Of a DNA stretch of 49,330 bases, positions 23,294-32,427 are shown piece by piece. The DNA comes from Eubacteriales bacterium (GTDB taxonomy: Bacteria; Bacillota; Clostridia; Lachnospirales; Lachnospiraceae), in contig JAUNOP010000017.1 in NCBI GenBank assembly GCA_030537135.1, positions 1-49,330 of the forward strand, written 5' to 3'. A program made the position numbers and the translations under genes. Within the stretch, counting starts at the first letter, position 1, and the number at the start of each line of letters is the position of its first letter. Under the pieces are notes generated by a model. That model had not been told where the DNA came from. It saw nothing but the letters and a program-made list of their open reading frames with translations, and ran no database searches.

Positions 23294-25078
23294 TTAAAGC
23301 TGAAAAAGCTCCCCTTGATCTTCAATGTCATCCCATACCTCCTCCAGTTCCTCGTCTTGTCTGTGGAAAAGAATACGTCCAAGCTTTCCAAAAAAACCTC
23401 TGTCTTCCTCTTCAGGCTCTATCCATTTTCTTGTCACCGCATCCAGACAGCCAACCACGCACAGACTCCACAAAAACGGAAGCTCTATCATAGAAGGCTG
23501 AGGACTGCGCGCCCTGCTTTCTTTTGCTGTAGCTTCATCCGGCTTTGCTCCATAGGCAGCAACCGCAAAATAATTCACACGCTCAAAAAGCTCCCCTGTC
23601 TTCTGTCTGATGACTCTTGCTCCATTGTCCACTATGTTTTGATTCGCCTTTTCATCCAGAAATCTCTTTATTTTTCGATTATGCTCCCTCATGCTGTCCA
23701 GCTTTAGCTTATTATCCTCCACATATTCCTCCATCACTCTGACATCTGGCTCAAATATAGGTTCCTCTTCCCTGTAGATTTTATCGCTCATAGTAATCAG
23801 CACAGCGGCCTGCCTTGTATGCTCGTGCGGCACGTCATTGTATACGCCTTCCATATTTTCCATTACCTTAACCATGTCTGTCTCTATGGCATCCTCTCCG
23901 CCATCATCGCTGATCCATCTGACTCGCTCTGTCTGTTCAGGGGCTATACACAGCCACATCAGATCCACATATTGAAGAATACGCCTCTGGTTGATGATAA
24001 AATTATCCTTTTTATCTCTGTCCCACACCTCGCCGGGCATATCTACAAAAATAAAGGCAAAGGGCTGTTCATTGATTTTCAAAACAATGGAAAACAGCGG
24101 AATAATCTCTGCCGATTCCTCTGTCTTTCTTATTTTTTTCATACTTCGATAAGGTCTTACAATATTTTCCTCAAAGTCCTTGTATCCCTCATCTGACCGG
24201 TCAGAGACCTGAATCAGGCTGTCTGCAGAGGTAATCTGATTGATAAGAGCCGCAAGATAAGCTGTTTTTCCCACACGGGCGCTGCCCATCATTCCAATCA
24301 CAATTTCCTTATATTTTCCGACATTTCTGTAAAAGGTATGTCCGCACATAAAGCCTGTACAGATTTTTGCTGTGATTGTCTCCTTTTCCTCCTGACCATT
24401 CTTGTTCTGCTGGTAGGTGATTTCCACTCCCTCCAAAATCTCCTGAGATTTTGTATCCCGCATCCTGCGGATTTTCACTCTGAACTGAGCAATAGGCTGT
24501 TCGTCTAATTCATAAAGCTTTCGCAAAATTTGCAGATTCTTATCATAGGCAGCTTTCAGATTAAAATCCTTTTCACGGGTCACACAAAACATCTGTGCGA
24601 TTCTTTGTTTCAGCTTATTGGCCTCTATCCGTCCCAGCTTTTTAAGGTAACTGTCAAAATCTCGAAAAATAGTTTCAAAATCCCTATCCTGCTCAGGATA
24701 AAGCAGGCGGCAGAAATGATCCTTGAGAAGCCCTACAGTCAGTTCAAAGTTTCCTTCCTTTTCCGGTTCCAGGTGATAAATTTTCTGCAAATCTCCGATG
24801 GAAAGATAAAGTCTCATATTCACGCTTTCCAAAAAGCTCAAAGAAGCGTTCTCTTCCTCCTCATCATCAATATTATCCTCCCAGATTTCATCAATCTCCC
24901 TTTGAATTTTAAGCGCCTTATGTACGGGTACTCCAAAGTCTATCGCCAGCTCACTTGCCGAAATTACTTTACCGCATACAGGGCAATGAATTTGATGATA
25001 TTCATCCTTTGGATAGTCAATTTTTGTCTCCTGCTTTTCCTCTGCTTCTTCTTCATCTATGTCTCTTCTAAATCTCAT
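23294..25078 (-). CDS. Zinc-ribbon GTPase (double-GTPase/DO-GTPase2-like)
   Basis: A 594-residue protein, first gene of the array. A CPVC pair (about residues 32-35) and a CTGFMCGH pair (about 240-247) could make a zinc ribbon split by a long helical insertion. The GTPase core starts right after with Walker A GMMGSARVGKT (about 262-272), a switch II DMPGE (about 346-350), and LITMSDK in place of the usual NKxD. It fits the GTPases accompanying GAP1-like and vWA proteins. The acidic C-terminus (EELEEVWDDIEDQGE) is unusual. The start is ATG 25078, six bases after AGGGAGG; ATG 25084 abuts the site. It likely acts as a nucleotide-dependent switch for the assembly. Confidence 0.8.
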   Translation of the reverse strand: MRFRRDIDEEEAEEKQETKIDYPKDEYHQIHCPVCGKVISASELAIDFGVPVHKALKIQREIDEIWEDNIDDEEEENASLSFLESVNMRLYLSIGDLQKIYHLEPEKEGNFELTVGLLKDHFCRLLYPEQDRDFETIFRDFDSYLKKLGRIEANKLKQRIAQMFCVTREKDFNLKAAYDKNLQILRKLYELDEQPIAQFRVKIRRMRDTKSQEILEGVEITYQQNKNGQEEKETITAKICTGFMCGHTFYRNVGKYKEIVIGMMGSARVGKTAYLAALINQITSADSLIQVSDRSDEGYKDFEENIVRPYRSMKKIRKTEESAEIIPLFSIVLKINEQPFAFIFVDMPGEVWDRDKKDNFIINQRRILQYVDLMWLCIAPEQTERVRWISDDGGEDAIETDMVKVMENMEGVYNDVPHEHTRQAAVLITMSDKIYREEEPIFEPDVRVMEEYVEDNKLKLDSMREHNRKIKRFLDEKANQNIVDNGARVIRQKTGELFERVNYFAVAAYGAKPDEATAKESRARSPQPSMIELPFLWSLCVVGCLDAVTRKWIEPEEEDRGFFGKLGRILFHRQDEELEEVWDDIEDQGELFQL

Positions 25079-25132
25079 AAGCATCCTCCCTTTTCGGTTG
25101 TGTGCATTCTCTCTGTCTTATTTTATCATGTT

Positions 25133-25156
25133 GAGGTCAAAAGGTATTTTGGCCTC
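25133..25156. repeat. GTCAAAA palindrome, copy 1
   Basis: GAGGTCAAAA and TTTTGGCCTC pair (one G-T wobble) around GGTA. A second copy with the same flanking ATGTT and the same core lies at 30838-30868. In this place it would form a hairpin in the 5' leader of the GTPase transcript. Confidence 0.65.
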
Positions 25157-25262
25157 TCTGATACCGGATTGCTCCGCACTTTATGCTTTTGCGATACTTC
25201 TTCCTCTTATTTTTACAAAATGTACCAATTTTTCTGCCTTTTTTATATAAAATTTCTATTTT

Positions 25263-25291
25263 AGTATAGCATTCTGGTAAAATGTTGTCAA
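25263..25291 (-). promoter_or_regulatory. Near-consensus promoter of the 15-gene array
   Basis: On the minus strand TTGACA (25286-25291) and TATACT (25263-25268) lie 17 bases apart. Transcription would begin near 25256, giving a leader of about 178 bases before the GTPase start. The -35 box is a full consensus, which suggests strong basal transcription unless repressed. Confidence 0.8.
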
Positions 25292-25434
25292 AACTATTCC
25301 TGCATAAATTCCGGTTTTTCACTAATTGTGGCGCGCTTTATATCATCTGCTGTTTGCTTCTTTCACAACAGCGCAGTTTGCAATGCACAGAAACAGGATA
25401 TTCTGCTCCATTTCGCGCACCACTGGTTTTTCTG

Positions 25435-25463
25435 TTGCCTTTCTCTTTGTGTAATGTTACAAT
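25435..25463 (+). promoter_or_regulatory. Promoter of the aminotransferase gene
   Basis: TTGCCT (25435-25440) and TACAAT (25458-25463) are 17 bases apart and about 40 bases upstream of the start codon, which has its own AGAAGGAAG site. Confidence 0.6.
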
Positions 25464-25503
25464 AGCCTGAAAGTTAAATTATACAAGAAAGAAGGAAGAA
25501 GCA

Positions 25504-26661
25504 ATGCAATTTTCCAAACGATTGGATTTATTTGGAAGCGAGATTTTCTCTGCCTTAAATACCCGGCGCATGGAGCTGGAGGCGCGGGGAAAGAAAATTT
25601 ACAATATGAGTGTAGGGACTCCAGACTTTCACACTCCAGACCATATCAAGCAGGCTCTCATAGAGGCTGCAGCCGATGATGAGAACTGGAAATACAGTCT
25701 CAGAGATTTGCCGGAGCTTCTGGAGGCTGTGTGCGAATACTATAACAAGCGCTTTGGCGTGACAATTACGCCGGATATGGTAATGAGCGTGTATGGAAGT
25801 CAGGAAGGAATGGGACACCTGGGGATGGCTCTGTGTGATGAAGGAGATGTTGTTCTCCTCCCGGATCCGTGTTACCCTGTTTTTGCAGCAGGAAGTCTGC
25901 TCGGAGGAGCCAGGCCATATTATTATCCGCTGACTGCTGAGCATGATTTTCTTCCATATGTGGCCGATATTCCAGAGGAAATCGCCAGAAAAGCCAAATA
26001 TATGGTCATATCTCTGCCGTCAAATCCTGTAGGAAGTATCGCTTCTCCCGGATTGTATGAGGAAATTGCAGCCTTTGGAAAAAAATATGATATTCTCATT
26101 ATCCATGATAATGCATACAGTGATATTATTTTTGACGGAGCCTTTGGAGGAAGCTTTCTGGCAGCTCCAGGCGCCATGGAAATTGGCGTAGAGTTTTTTA
26201 GTTTATCAAAGTCATTTAATGTGACCGGAGCCAGAATGAGCTTTCTGGTTGGAAGACCGGATGTGATTGCTGCGCTTAGAAAGCTGAGAAGCCAGATTGA
26301 TTTTGGAATGTTTCTTCCGATTCAGAAGGCAGCGATTGCCGCACTTAAAGGACCTGTGGAGAGCGTAAAGGAGCAGTGTCAGGATTACCAGGAGCGCAGA
26401 GACGTTTTATGTGAAGGGCTTCGGAGCATTGGCTGGGATTTGCCCAATGGAAGAGGAACCATGTTTGTATGGGCAAAGATTCCCGGAGGACGGACAGACA
26501 GTATGGCGTTTTGCATGGAATTGATGGAAAAGGCAGGAGTAATTGTCACACCGGGCATCAGCTTTGGGCCTCATGGACAAGGATATGTAAGATTTGCACT
26601 GGTTTTGCCAGTGGAGAAAATCAAGGAGGTCATCCAGGCGATTAAAAAAAGTGGAATCTGA
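25504..26661 (+). CDS. PLP-dependent class I/II aminotransferase
   Basis: A 385-residue fold-type I enzyme. The PLP lysine is Lys236 in SLSKSFNVTGARM, with Asn174 in SNPVGS, Asp202 and Tyr205 in HDNAYSD, and the substrate-binding Arg in the C-terminal YVRFALVLP. It most resembles LL-diaminopimelate and alanine aminotransferase-like members that transfer an amino group between an amino acid and a 2-oxoacid. The exact substrate cannot be set from sequence alone. It is the only solid plus-strand gene in the window, has its own promoter, and converges on rplQ across a shared terminator. Confidence 0.88.
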   Translation: MQFSKRLDLFGSEIFSALNTRRMELEARGKKIYNMSVGTPDFHTPDHIKQALIEAAADDENWKYSLRDLPELLEAVCEYYNKRFGVTITPDMVMSVYGSQEGMGHLGMALCDEGDVVLLPDPCYPVFAAGSLLGGARPYYYPLTAEHDFLPYVADIPEEIARKAKYMVISLPSNPVGSIASPGLYEEIAAFGKKYDILIIHDNAYSDIIFDGAFGGSFLAAPGAMEIGVEFFSLSKSFNVTGARMSFLVGRPDVIAALRKLRSQIDFGMFLPIQKAAIAALKGPVESVKEQCQDYQERRDVLCEGLRSIGWDLPNGRGTMFVWAKIPGGRTDSMAFCMELMEKAGVIVTPGISFGPHGQGYVRFALVLPVEKIKEVIQAIKKSGI

Positions 26662-26740
26662 AATGAGCTGACTGATTCCTTGTTAATGGATGTTTTTATC
26701 AACCTGAATAAAGAGTGTATATTCTACGGAGATATATTAT

Positions 26741-26775
26741 AAAAAATCCGCATTTCTGTGAAATGCGGATTTTTT
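26741..26775. terminator. Bidirectional terminator between the aminotransferase and rplQ
   Basis: Sixteen-base perfect arms (26741-26756 and 26760-26775) around TGT begin with AAAAAA and end with TTTTTT, so the hairpin serves both convergent genes. Confidence 0.92.
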
Positions 26776-26795
26776 ATCGTTTACAAGCGGCTATA

Positions 26796-27332
26796 TTAAA
26801 CCAGCTCAATCAATACCTCCATAGCTGCATCACCCTTACGCGGTCCAATCTTCACGATACGGGTATAACCGCCATTGCGGTTTGCATACTTCGGAGCAAC
26901 CTCATCGAACATCTTCTTAACCATATCAACCTGCTTGGTGTTCTTCTTCTTTCCTGCGTTCTTGGTCGGAACCTCTGTTACAGGATAGAATACCTTCATC
27001 ATCTGACGACGAGCATGCAGTCTGGAAGGAGCATCCTTCTTGATTTCCTTCTGAACCTCATCGTATACGGTCTTCTTCTTGCCGTCTACAACTTCCTTTA
27101 CTCTCTTGCCGTCTGCATCTTTTCTGGCAACCTTTGCAGTTACAGTAACAGTCTCAAAATTATCTCTCTCTCGTACTGCCATAGCAATCAGACCTTCTGC
27201 AATTTTGCGGATTTCCTTTGCCTTGGACTCTGTAGTAACGATTTTTCCATGATACAGAAGACTTGTCACCTGGCTTCTAAGTAAAGCCTTTCTCTGGTCA
27301 GAAGTTCTGCTTAATTTTCTATACTTTGCCAT
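26796..27332 (-). CDS. rplQ: 50S ribosomal protein L17
   Basis: A 178-residue L17, last gene of the alpha operon. It opens with MAKYRKLSRTSDQRKALLRS and closes with GGYTRIVKIGPRKGDAAMEVLIELV. About 50-60 residues longer than the usual L17: a Lys-rich segment around residues 60-95 (DADGKRVKEVVDGKKKTVYDEV) and another near 130-145 are inserted, a form found in Lachnospiraceae. The start is ATG 27332 behind GGAGGAAAA. Confidence 0.95.
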   Translation of the reverse strand: MAKYRKLSRTSDQRKALLRSQVTSLLYHGKIVTTESKAKEIRKIAEGLIAMAVRERDNFETVTVTAKVARKDADGKRVKEVVDGKKKTVYDEVQKEIKKDAPSRLHARRQMMKVFYPVTEVPTKNAGKKKNTKQVDMVKKMFDEVAPKYANRNGGYTRIVKIGPRKGDAAMEVLIELV

Positions 27333-27458
27333 TTTATTTTCCTCCATCTGTGGACAGAATAACATGCTTGTTCGGTCTTACTGTTATTCTGCATAGCAAT
27401 CCCACACTATTTTCAGTATCATACCCCGGACAAGCCGGAGTATGAGGGGGCTTTCGCC

Positions 27459-28418
27459 TTATTCTTCAGTAGGCTGCAGCTGTAAGCCTAATTCCTTGAG
27501 CTTTGCCAGTACCTCTTCCAGGGACTTACGTCCCAGGTTACGAACCTTCATCATATCGTCAGAGGTCTTGTTGCACAGCTCTTCTACTGTATTGATACCG
27601 GCGCGCTTCAGGCAGTTGTAGGAACGAACAGACAGCTCAAGCTCGTCAATGCTCATTTCCAGAACCTTTTCCTTCTCATTGTCTTCCTTCTCAATCATAA
27701 CCTCTGCGGTCTTCGCATTTTCAGAAAGGTCAATGAAGAGGCTCAGGTGCGCACTCAATACCTTTGCTGCCAGGCTGACAGCTTCATCCGGATCCAGAGT
27801 TCCGTTTGTATACACATCCAGCGTCAGCTTGTCATAGTCAGTTACCTGACCTACACGGGTATTTTCCACTATCATATTGACACGCTCTACCGGTGTGTAG
27901 ATTGCATCTACTGCAATCACACCAATAGGCATATCCTCGGATTTTCCCTTATCCGCACTCACATAGCCGCGTCCCTTTGTGATGGTAAGCTCCATTGCAA
28001 GTCTGCAATCCTTACCGCCATTTAAAGTAGCGATTACCTGATCCGGATTCATAATTTCAATATCCTGATCTGCCTGAATATCAGCAGCTGTCACAACACC
28101 TGTACCCTCACATTCAATGTAAGCGGTCTTTGGCTCATTGTCACTGCTGTTGTTCTTGATAGCCAGACATTTCAGATTCATAATAATCTCGGTAACGTCT
28201 TCCTTCACTCCTGGAATAGAGCTGAACTCATGGAGGACACCATCAATTTTTACCTGGCTTACAGCAGCTCCCGGAAGGGAAGAAAGCATGATTCTTCTCA
28301 GGGAGTTTCCCAGGGTTGTACCATAGCCTCTTTCCAGAGGTTCTACTACAAATCTTCCAAATTTCTTATCTTCAGATATTTCTGTGATTTCGATTTTCGG
28401 TTTATTAAAATCAAACAC
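27459..28418 (-). CDS. rpoA: RNA polymerase alpha subunit
   Basis: A 319-residue protein with complete N-terminal dimerisation domain ([18 protein letters not shown]) and C-terminal domain with the helix-hairpin-helix [18 protein letters not shown]. It nucleates assembly of the polymerase core. It lies between rpsD and rplQ as usual in Firmicutes. A small GGGG/CCCC hairpin precedes its start. Confidence 0.97.
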   Translation of the reverse strand: MFDFNKPKIEITEISEDKKFGRFVVEPLERGYGTTLGNSLRRIMLSSLPGAAVSQVKIDGVLHEFSSIPGVKEDVTEIIMNLKCLAIKNNSSDNEPKTAYIECEGTGVVTAADIQADQDIEIMNPDQVIATLNGGKDCRLAMELTITKGRGYVSADKGKSEDMPIGVIAVDAIYTPVERVNMIVENTRVGQVTDYDKLTLDVYTNGTLDPDEAVSLAAKVLSAHLSLFIDLSENAKTAEVMIEKEDNEKEKVLEMSIDELELSVRSYNCLKRAGINTVEELCNKTSDDMMKVRNLGRKSLEEVLAKLKELGLQLQPTEE

Positions 28419-28466
28419 GATAAAGGTCCCTCCTTCTTGGGGGTAAACCCCTCAGCCTATTACAGA

Positions 28467-29060
28467 TTACTTGGAATACAACTCGACGATAAGCATCTCA
28501 TTTACCGGAACATCAATCATGTCGCGGCTTGGAAGCTCTTTGATGGTTCCTCTCAAAGCTTCCTGGTCTACATCCAGCCATGCCGGAACCACACGTCCTC
28601 CGGTGATTTCAAGGATAGCGCCGTATCTCTTGGATTCCTTTGCTTTTTCCTTGATTTCAATGGTGTCGCCTGCTTTGCACAGGTAGGAAGGAATGTTTAC
28701 ACACTTTCCATTTACCAGTACATGCTTGTGGTCAACAATCTGTCTTGCTTCCTTTCTGGTTCTTGCAAGTCCCATGCGGAACACTACATTGTCCAGACGG
28801 CTCTCAAGCAGTCTCATCAAGTTCTCACCTGTCTGACCCTTCATTCTGTCTGCTCTCTCATAATAGTTGCGGAAAGGCTTCTCCAGAACGCCATAGATGA
28901 ATTTTGCTTTCTGCTTTTCTCTCAGCTGAAGGCCATATTCAGATACCTTACGGTTTGCACGCTTTAACTGTCTTGTAGACTTCTTATTAATTCCTAAATA
29001 CACTGGATCCAGACCCAGGGATCTGCATCTCTTCAGAACGGGAGTACGATTTACTGCCAT
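28467..29060 (-). CDS. rpsD: 30S ribosomal protein S4
   Basis: A 197-residue S4 with the S4 RNA-binding domain in the middle ([22 protein letters not shown]). There are no zinc cysteines at the N-terminus, so this is the zinc-independent form. In many bacteria S4 is the autoregulator of the alpha operon; the structured leader upstream of rpsM in this window may be its target. Confidence 0.96.
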   Translation of the reverse strand: MAVNRTPVLKRCRSLGLDPVYLGINKKSTRQLKRANRKVSEYGLQLREKQKAKFIYGVLEKPFRNYYERADRMKGQTGENLMRLLESRLDNVVFRMGLARTRKEARQIVDHKHVLVNGKCVNIPSYLCKAGDTIEIKEKAKESKRYGAILEITGGRVVPAWLDVDQEALRGTIKELPSRDMIDVPVNEMLIVELYSK

Positions 29061-29077
29061 CTCAAGCTACCTCCTAA

Positions 29078-29473
29078 TTAGACTCTTCTACGTTTTGGTG
29101 GACGACAACCGTTGTGCGGAACCGGAGTCACGTCACGGATGCTGGTTACTTCCAGTCCGCAGGCCTGCAGAGCGCGGATAGCTGCCTCACGGCCAGAGCC
29201 TGGTCCCTTTACCATTACGTCTACTGTTTTTAATCCATGAATCAGAGCAGCCTTTGTTGCAGTCTCTGCTGCCATCTGTGCTGCATAAGGGGTAGATTTC
29301 CTTGAACCTTTAAATCCCAGACCGCCGGCACTTGCCCATGAAAGAGCATTTCCTTCATTGTCAGTCAGAGTAACAATGGTGTTATTGAAGGAAGACTGAA
29401 TATGTGCCTGTCCGTGTTCAACGTTTTTCTTGACACGACGCTTTGTGGTCGTTCTCTTTGTCACTTTTGCCAT
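29078..29473 (-). CDS. rpsK: 30S ribosomal protein S11
   Basis: A 131-residue S11. It has the usual basic N-terminus, [20 protein letters not shown] and the C-terminal [17 protein letters not shown], which binds 16S rRNA in the platform. Second gene of the rpsM-rpsK-rpsD-rpoA-rplQ set. Confidence 0.97.
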   Translation of the reverse strand: MAKVTKRTTTKRRVKKNVEHGQAHIQSSFNNTIVTLTDNEGNALSWASAGGLGFKGSRKSTPYAAQMAAETATKAALIHGLKTVDVMVKGPGSGREAAIRALQACGLEVTSIRDVTPVPHNGCRPPKRRRV

Positions 29474-29548
29474 TTTAAAACTAACCTACGCTTTCCTTTA
29501 TCTCTTCTATATTAATTATTAAATAGTTGCTTGCTCTCAGTCAAATTA

Positions 29549-29917
29549 TTATTTCTTCTTATTTGCTACAGTCTTCTTCGGGCCCTTACGTGTTCTTGCA
29601 TTGGTCTTTGTCTTCTGACCGCGAACCGGAAGTCCCTTACGATGACGGATACCGCGATAGCATCCAATTTCCTGTAATCTCTTGATATTCAGTGCAACTT
29701 CACGGCGAAGATCACCCTCTACCATCATTGTCTCATCAATGACAGCGCTGATTCTCTTTACTTCATCGTCTGTCAAATCACGAACACGGGTATCCGGATT
29801 TACTTCTGCCTGTGCAAGAATCTTGTCTGCACTTGGACGGCCGATACCATAAATATAGGTAAGACCGATTTCGATACGCTTTTCTCTTGGTAAGTCTACA
29901 CCAGCTATACGAGCCAT
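29549..29917 (-). CDS. rpsM: 30S ribosomal protein S13
   Basis: A 122-residue S13 with [26 protein letters not shown] and the Lys-rich C-terminal tail that contacts tRNA in the P site. It is preceded by a 386-base gene-free leader. Confidence 0.97.
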   Translation of the reverse strand: MARIAGVDLPREKRIEIGLTYIYGIGRPSADKILAQAEVNPDTRVRDLTDDEVKRISAVIDETMMVEGDLRREVALNIKRLQEIGCYRGIRHRKGLPVRGQKTKTNARTRKGPKKTVANKKK

Positions 29918-29958
29918 GTACTGTTTCCTCCATTTTCTTTCTGAAAGCCATTCTCCTA

Positions 29959-30293
29959 CTGTACCACGGAAGCTCTTCCGGTGAAATGGGGTACCTCTCG
30001 GAGGCCTTCGATTTTGATTTGTTTCCTTCCTAATTGGGGTGCCTCGGTATACACCCAGTCATATCCGGCGCAATATGACCTTTCCGAATTAATAGCGGCG
30101 CTTATGGCCGATTGCCTCTCGGTATTAGGCAATACATCGCTGAATCTATGCGGTTATCCGCATACTTCAAAAAACATGAAAACAGTCCGAACAACCCCTC
30201 CGGGTGTTCCAAACTGCAGCCGCACGTTTCATCATAAACAACTGCCGGATTTCTTTTCTCAAGTGATACCGTATCATCTTATAAAAACGGTAT
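29959..30293 (-). promoter_or_regulatory. Structured leader between rpmJ and rpsM
   Basis: This gene-free stretch holds many local hairpins: CGGAAG/CTTCCG enclosed by GTACC/GGTAC (29961-29994), GGGTG/CACCC (30037-30056), ATTGCCT/AGGCAAT (30111-30133), ATGCGG/CCGCAT (30148-30163), GAACA-CCC/GGGTGTTC (30189-30209) and ATACCGT/ACGGTAT (30266-30293). Such density inside an r-protein operon is typical of an autoregulatory leader. S4 is the usual regulator of this operon, but I cannot match a known fold by eye. Confidence 0.6.
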
Positions 30294-30304
30294 AACAAGA
30301 GAAA

Positions 30305-30418
30305 TCAACCCTGGCGCTGCTTATGCTTAGGATTCTCACAGATTACTCTGATACTTCCTTTTCTCTTGATGATCTTGCATTTCTCGCAGATCGGCTTTAC
30401 AGATGATCTTACTTTCAC
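30305..30418 (-). CDS. rpmJ: 50S ribosomal protein L36
   Basis: A 37-residue L36 read from a GTG at 30418, with AAGGAGG seven bases upstream. It begins [15 protein letters not shown] and has the zinc set C..C..C..H (CEKC, then ICENPKH). The longer open frame up to 30508 is not coding. First gene of the separately promoted alpha transcript. Confidence 0.95.
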   Translation of the reverse strand: MKVRSSVKPICEKCKIIKRKGSIRVICENPKHKQRQG

Positions 30419-30498
30419 TGGAAATCCTCCTTCCATTGTATCGCTGAGTCTGTAGTTCTGAGCATACGAAAAAAACCCTTGTCGAACGCTCGAATTAT

Positions 30499-30527
30499 AG
30501 TGTAGCACCTTTCACAGAAAAATGCAA
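30499..30527 (-). promoter_or_regulatory. Promoter for rpmJ and the alpha operon
   Basis: On the minus strand TTGCAT (30522-30527) and TACACT (30499-30504) are 17 bases apart with an extended TG before the -10. A TATAAT at 30494-30499 overlaps it in another register. It lies right after the infA terminator. Confidence 0.7.
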
Positions 30528-30546
30528 GAATTTTTTTCAAAATTTT

Positions 30547-30578
30547 GCCTAGAAAAGGGCTGCAGCCCTTTTCTAGGC
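30547..30578 (-). terminator. 32-bp perfect palindrome after infA
   Basis: Bases 30547-30562 are the exact reverse complement of 30563-30578, with no loop. On the minus strand it is followed by AAAATTTTG and a run of A, so it ends the spc part weakly. It separates infA from the next promoter. Confidence 0.7.
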
Positions 30579-30597
30579 TGCAGCCCCTGTGCTGTTC

Positions 30598-30816
30598 TTA
30601 TTTATCTCTCCAAATGATTCTTCCCTTGGATAAATCATATGGTGAAAGCTCAATGGTAACTTTGTCGCCGGGCAGAATCCGGATAAAGTTCATGCGGAGC
30701 TTACCGCTGATATGGGCAAGTACTACATGCTTGTTCTCAAGCTCTACCTTAAACATGGCATTTGGAAGCTTCTCCAGTACTGTACCTTCTACTTCAATGA
30801 CATCCGTCTTAGACAT
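30598..30816 (-). CDS. infA: Translation initiation factor IF-1
   Basis: A 72-residue OB-fold protein ([30 protein letters not shown], ending KGRIIWRDK) that binds the 30S A site during initiation. Standard place after map in Firmicutes. Confidence 0.97.
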   Translation of the reverse strand: MSKTDVIEVEGTVLEKLPNAMFKVELENKHVVLAHISGKLRMNFIRILPGDKVTIELSPYDLSKGRIIWRDK

Positions 30817-30837
30817 GTTGGACCTCCTAATATTAAC

Positions 30838-30868
30838 GATGTTAGAGTCAAAAGATATTTTGACCCTG
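30838..30868. repeat. GTCAAAA palindrome, copy 2
   Basis: GTCAAAA (30847-30853) and TTTTGAC (30858-30864) pair around GATA between map and infA. It shares flanks and core with the element at 25133-25156. Confidence 0.65.
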
Positions 30869-30895
30869 CTATCCTACTAATCAAGATAAACGTGT

Positions 30896-31657
30896 TCAAA
30901 GGGTTCCCGTATAAGTTAAAATTTCCGGTTCACCATTTGTAATCAGAATTGTGTTTTCATAATGGGCAGACAGGCTTCCGTCCCTGGTAACAACTGTCCA
31001 CTTATCACCCAGCCATACAACATCCGCTTTTCCCATATTAATCATTGGTTCTACGGCAAGTGTCATTCCGGCCATCAGGCGGATTCCTCTCCTTTTCTGA
31101 GGAAAATTCGGAATCTGTGGGTCTTCATGGAGATGGGTTCCGATTCCATGTCCCACCAGATCACGGACAACGCCATATCCATACTTGGCGGCATGTGCGC
31201 CGATTGCCTTGGAAATATCATTGAGATGATTCCCGGCCTTTGCATATTTCAATCCTTCAAAAAAGCACTGTCTGGTTACTTTGGCCAGCTTTGCTGCCTC
31301 AGGTGCCACCTCGCCCACCATGTAGGTGCGGGCGGCGTCCGAATGATATCCCTTGTAAATCAGACCTGCATCAATTTTTACCAGATCCCCTTCACGGATA
31401 ATTTTCTCTTTAGACGGGATCCCGTGTACCACCTCGTCGTTCAGACTGATACAGAAGGACCCTGGAAATCCATTATAGTGGAGAAAATTGGGCTTGCAGC
31501 CCAGGGAGCGAATCATCTGTTCACCGATTTTATCGATCTCCCAAGTGCTCATTCCAGGCTTAACATAAGCGGCAAGGTCATCATGAACCTTTTCAAGCAA
31601 ATGCCCCGCCTCTCTCATCAGCTCAATTTCCCGCTCCGTCTTAATACAAACTGACAT
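30896..31657 (-). CDS. map: Methionine aminopeptidase, type I
   Basis: A 253-residue metalloenzyme that removes the initiator Met from new proteins. The metal ligands are present: two Asp in VKIDAGLIYKGYHSDAART, His in GHGIGTHLHEDP, and Glu in AVEPMINMG and SAHYENTILIT. Placed between adk and infA in the ribosomal super-operon as in other Firmicutes; only three bases follow the adk stop. Confidence 0.96.
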   Translation of the reverse strand: MSVCIKTEREIELMREAGHLLEKVHDDLAAYVKPGMSTWEIDKIGEQMIRSLGCKPNFLHYNGFPGSFCISLNDEVVHGIPSKEKIIREGDLVKIDAGLIYKGYHSDAARTYMVGEVAPEAAKLAKVTRQCFFEGLKYAKAGNHLNDISKAIGAHAAKYGYGVVRDLVGHGIGTHLHEDPQIPNFPQKRRGIRLMAGMTLAVEPMINMGKADVVWLGDKWTVVTRDGSLSAHYENTILITNGEPEILTYTGTL

Positions 31658-31660
31658 GCA

Positions 31661-32347
<687 letters not shown>

Positions 32348-32368
32348 CTACATTATCCTCATTAGCAG

Positions 32369-32411
32369 GTCAACTTGTTACTGTTCACTGCGTTCACAAT
32401 AACGTCAACTT
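32369..32411. repeat. Hairpin flanked by an 8-bp direct repeat
   Basis: GTCAACTT occurs at 32369-32376 and 32404-32411. Between them is a 27-base hairpin with arms GTTACTGT and ACAATAAC (one mismatch). This looks like a very small insertion with target duplication in the secY-adk gap. Confidence 0.5.
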
Positions 32412-32427
32412 TTCTATTCAGCAAATC

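Larger units (their letters stand above)
25079..25434. other. Divergent intergenic region
   Basis: About 400 bases separate the array from the plus-strand aminotransferase. They hold the array promoter (25263-25291), a palindromic GTCAAAA element inside its leader (25133-25156), and on the other strand the aminotransferase promoter. I see no ORF with a ribosome-binding site. Confidence 0.65.

Noticed and set aside
281-25078. Prophage or contractile injection system
   Set aside because: No tail sheath, baseplate, capsid, terminase or integrase genes are seen.
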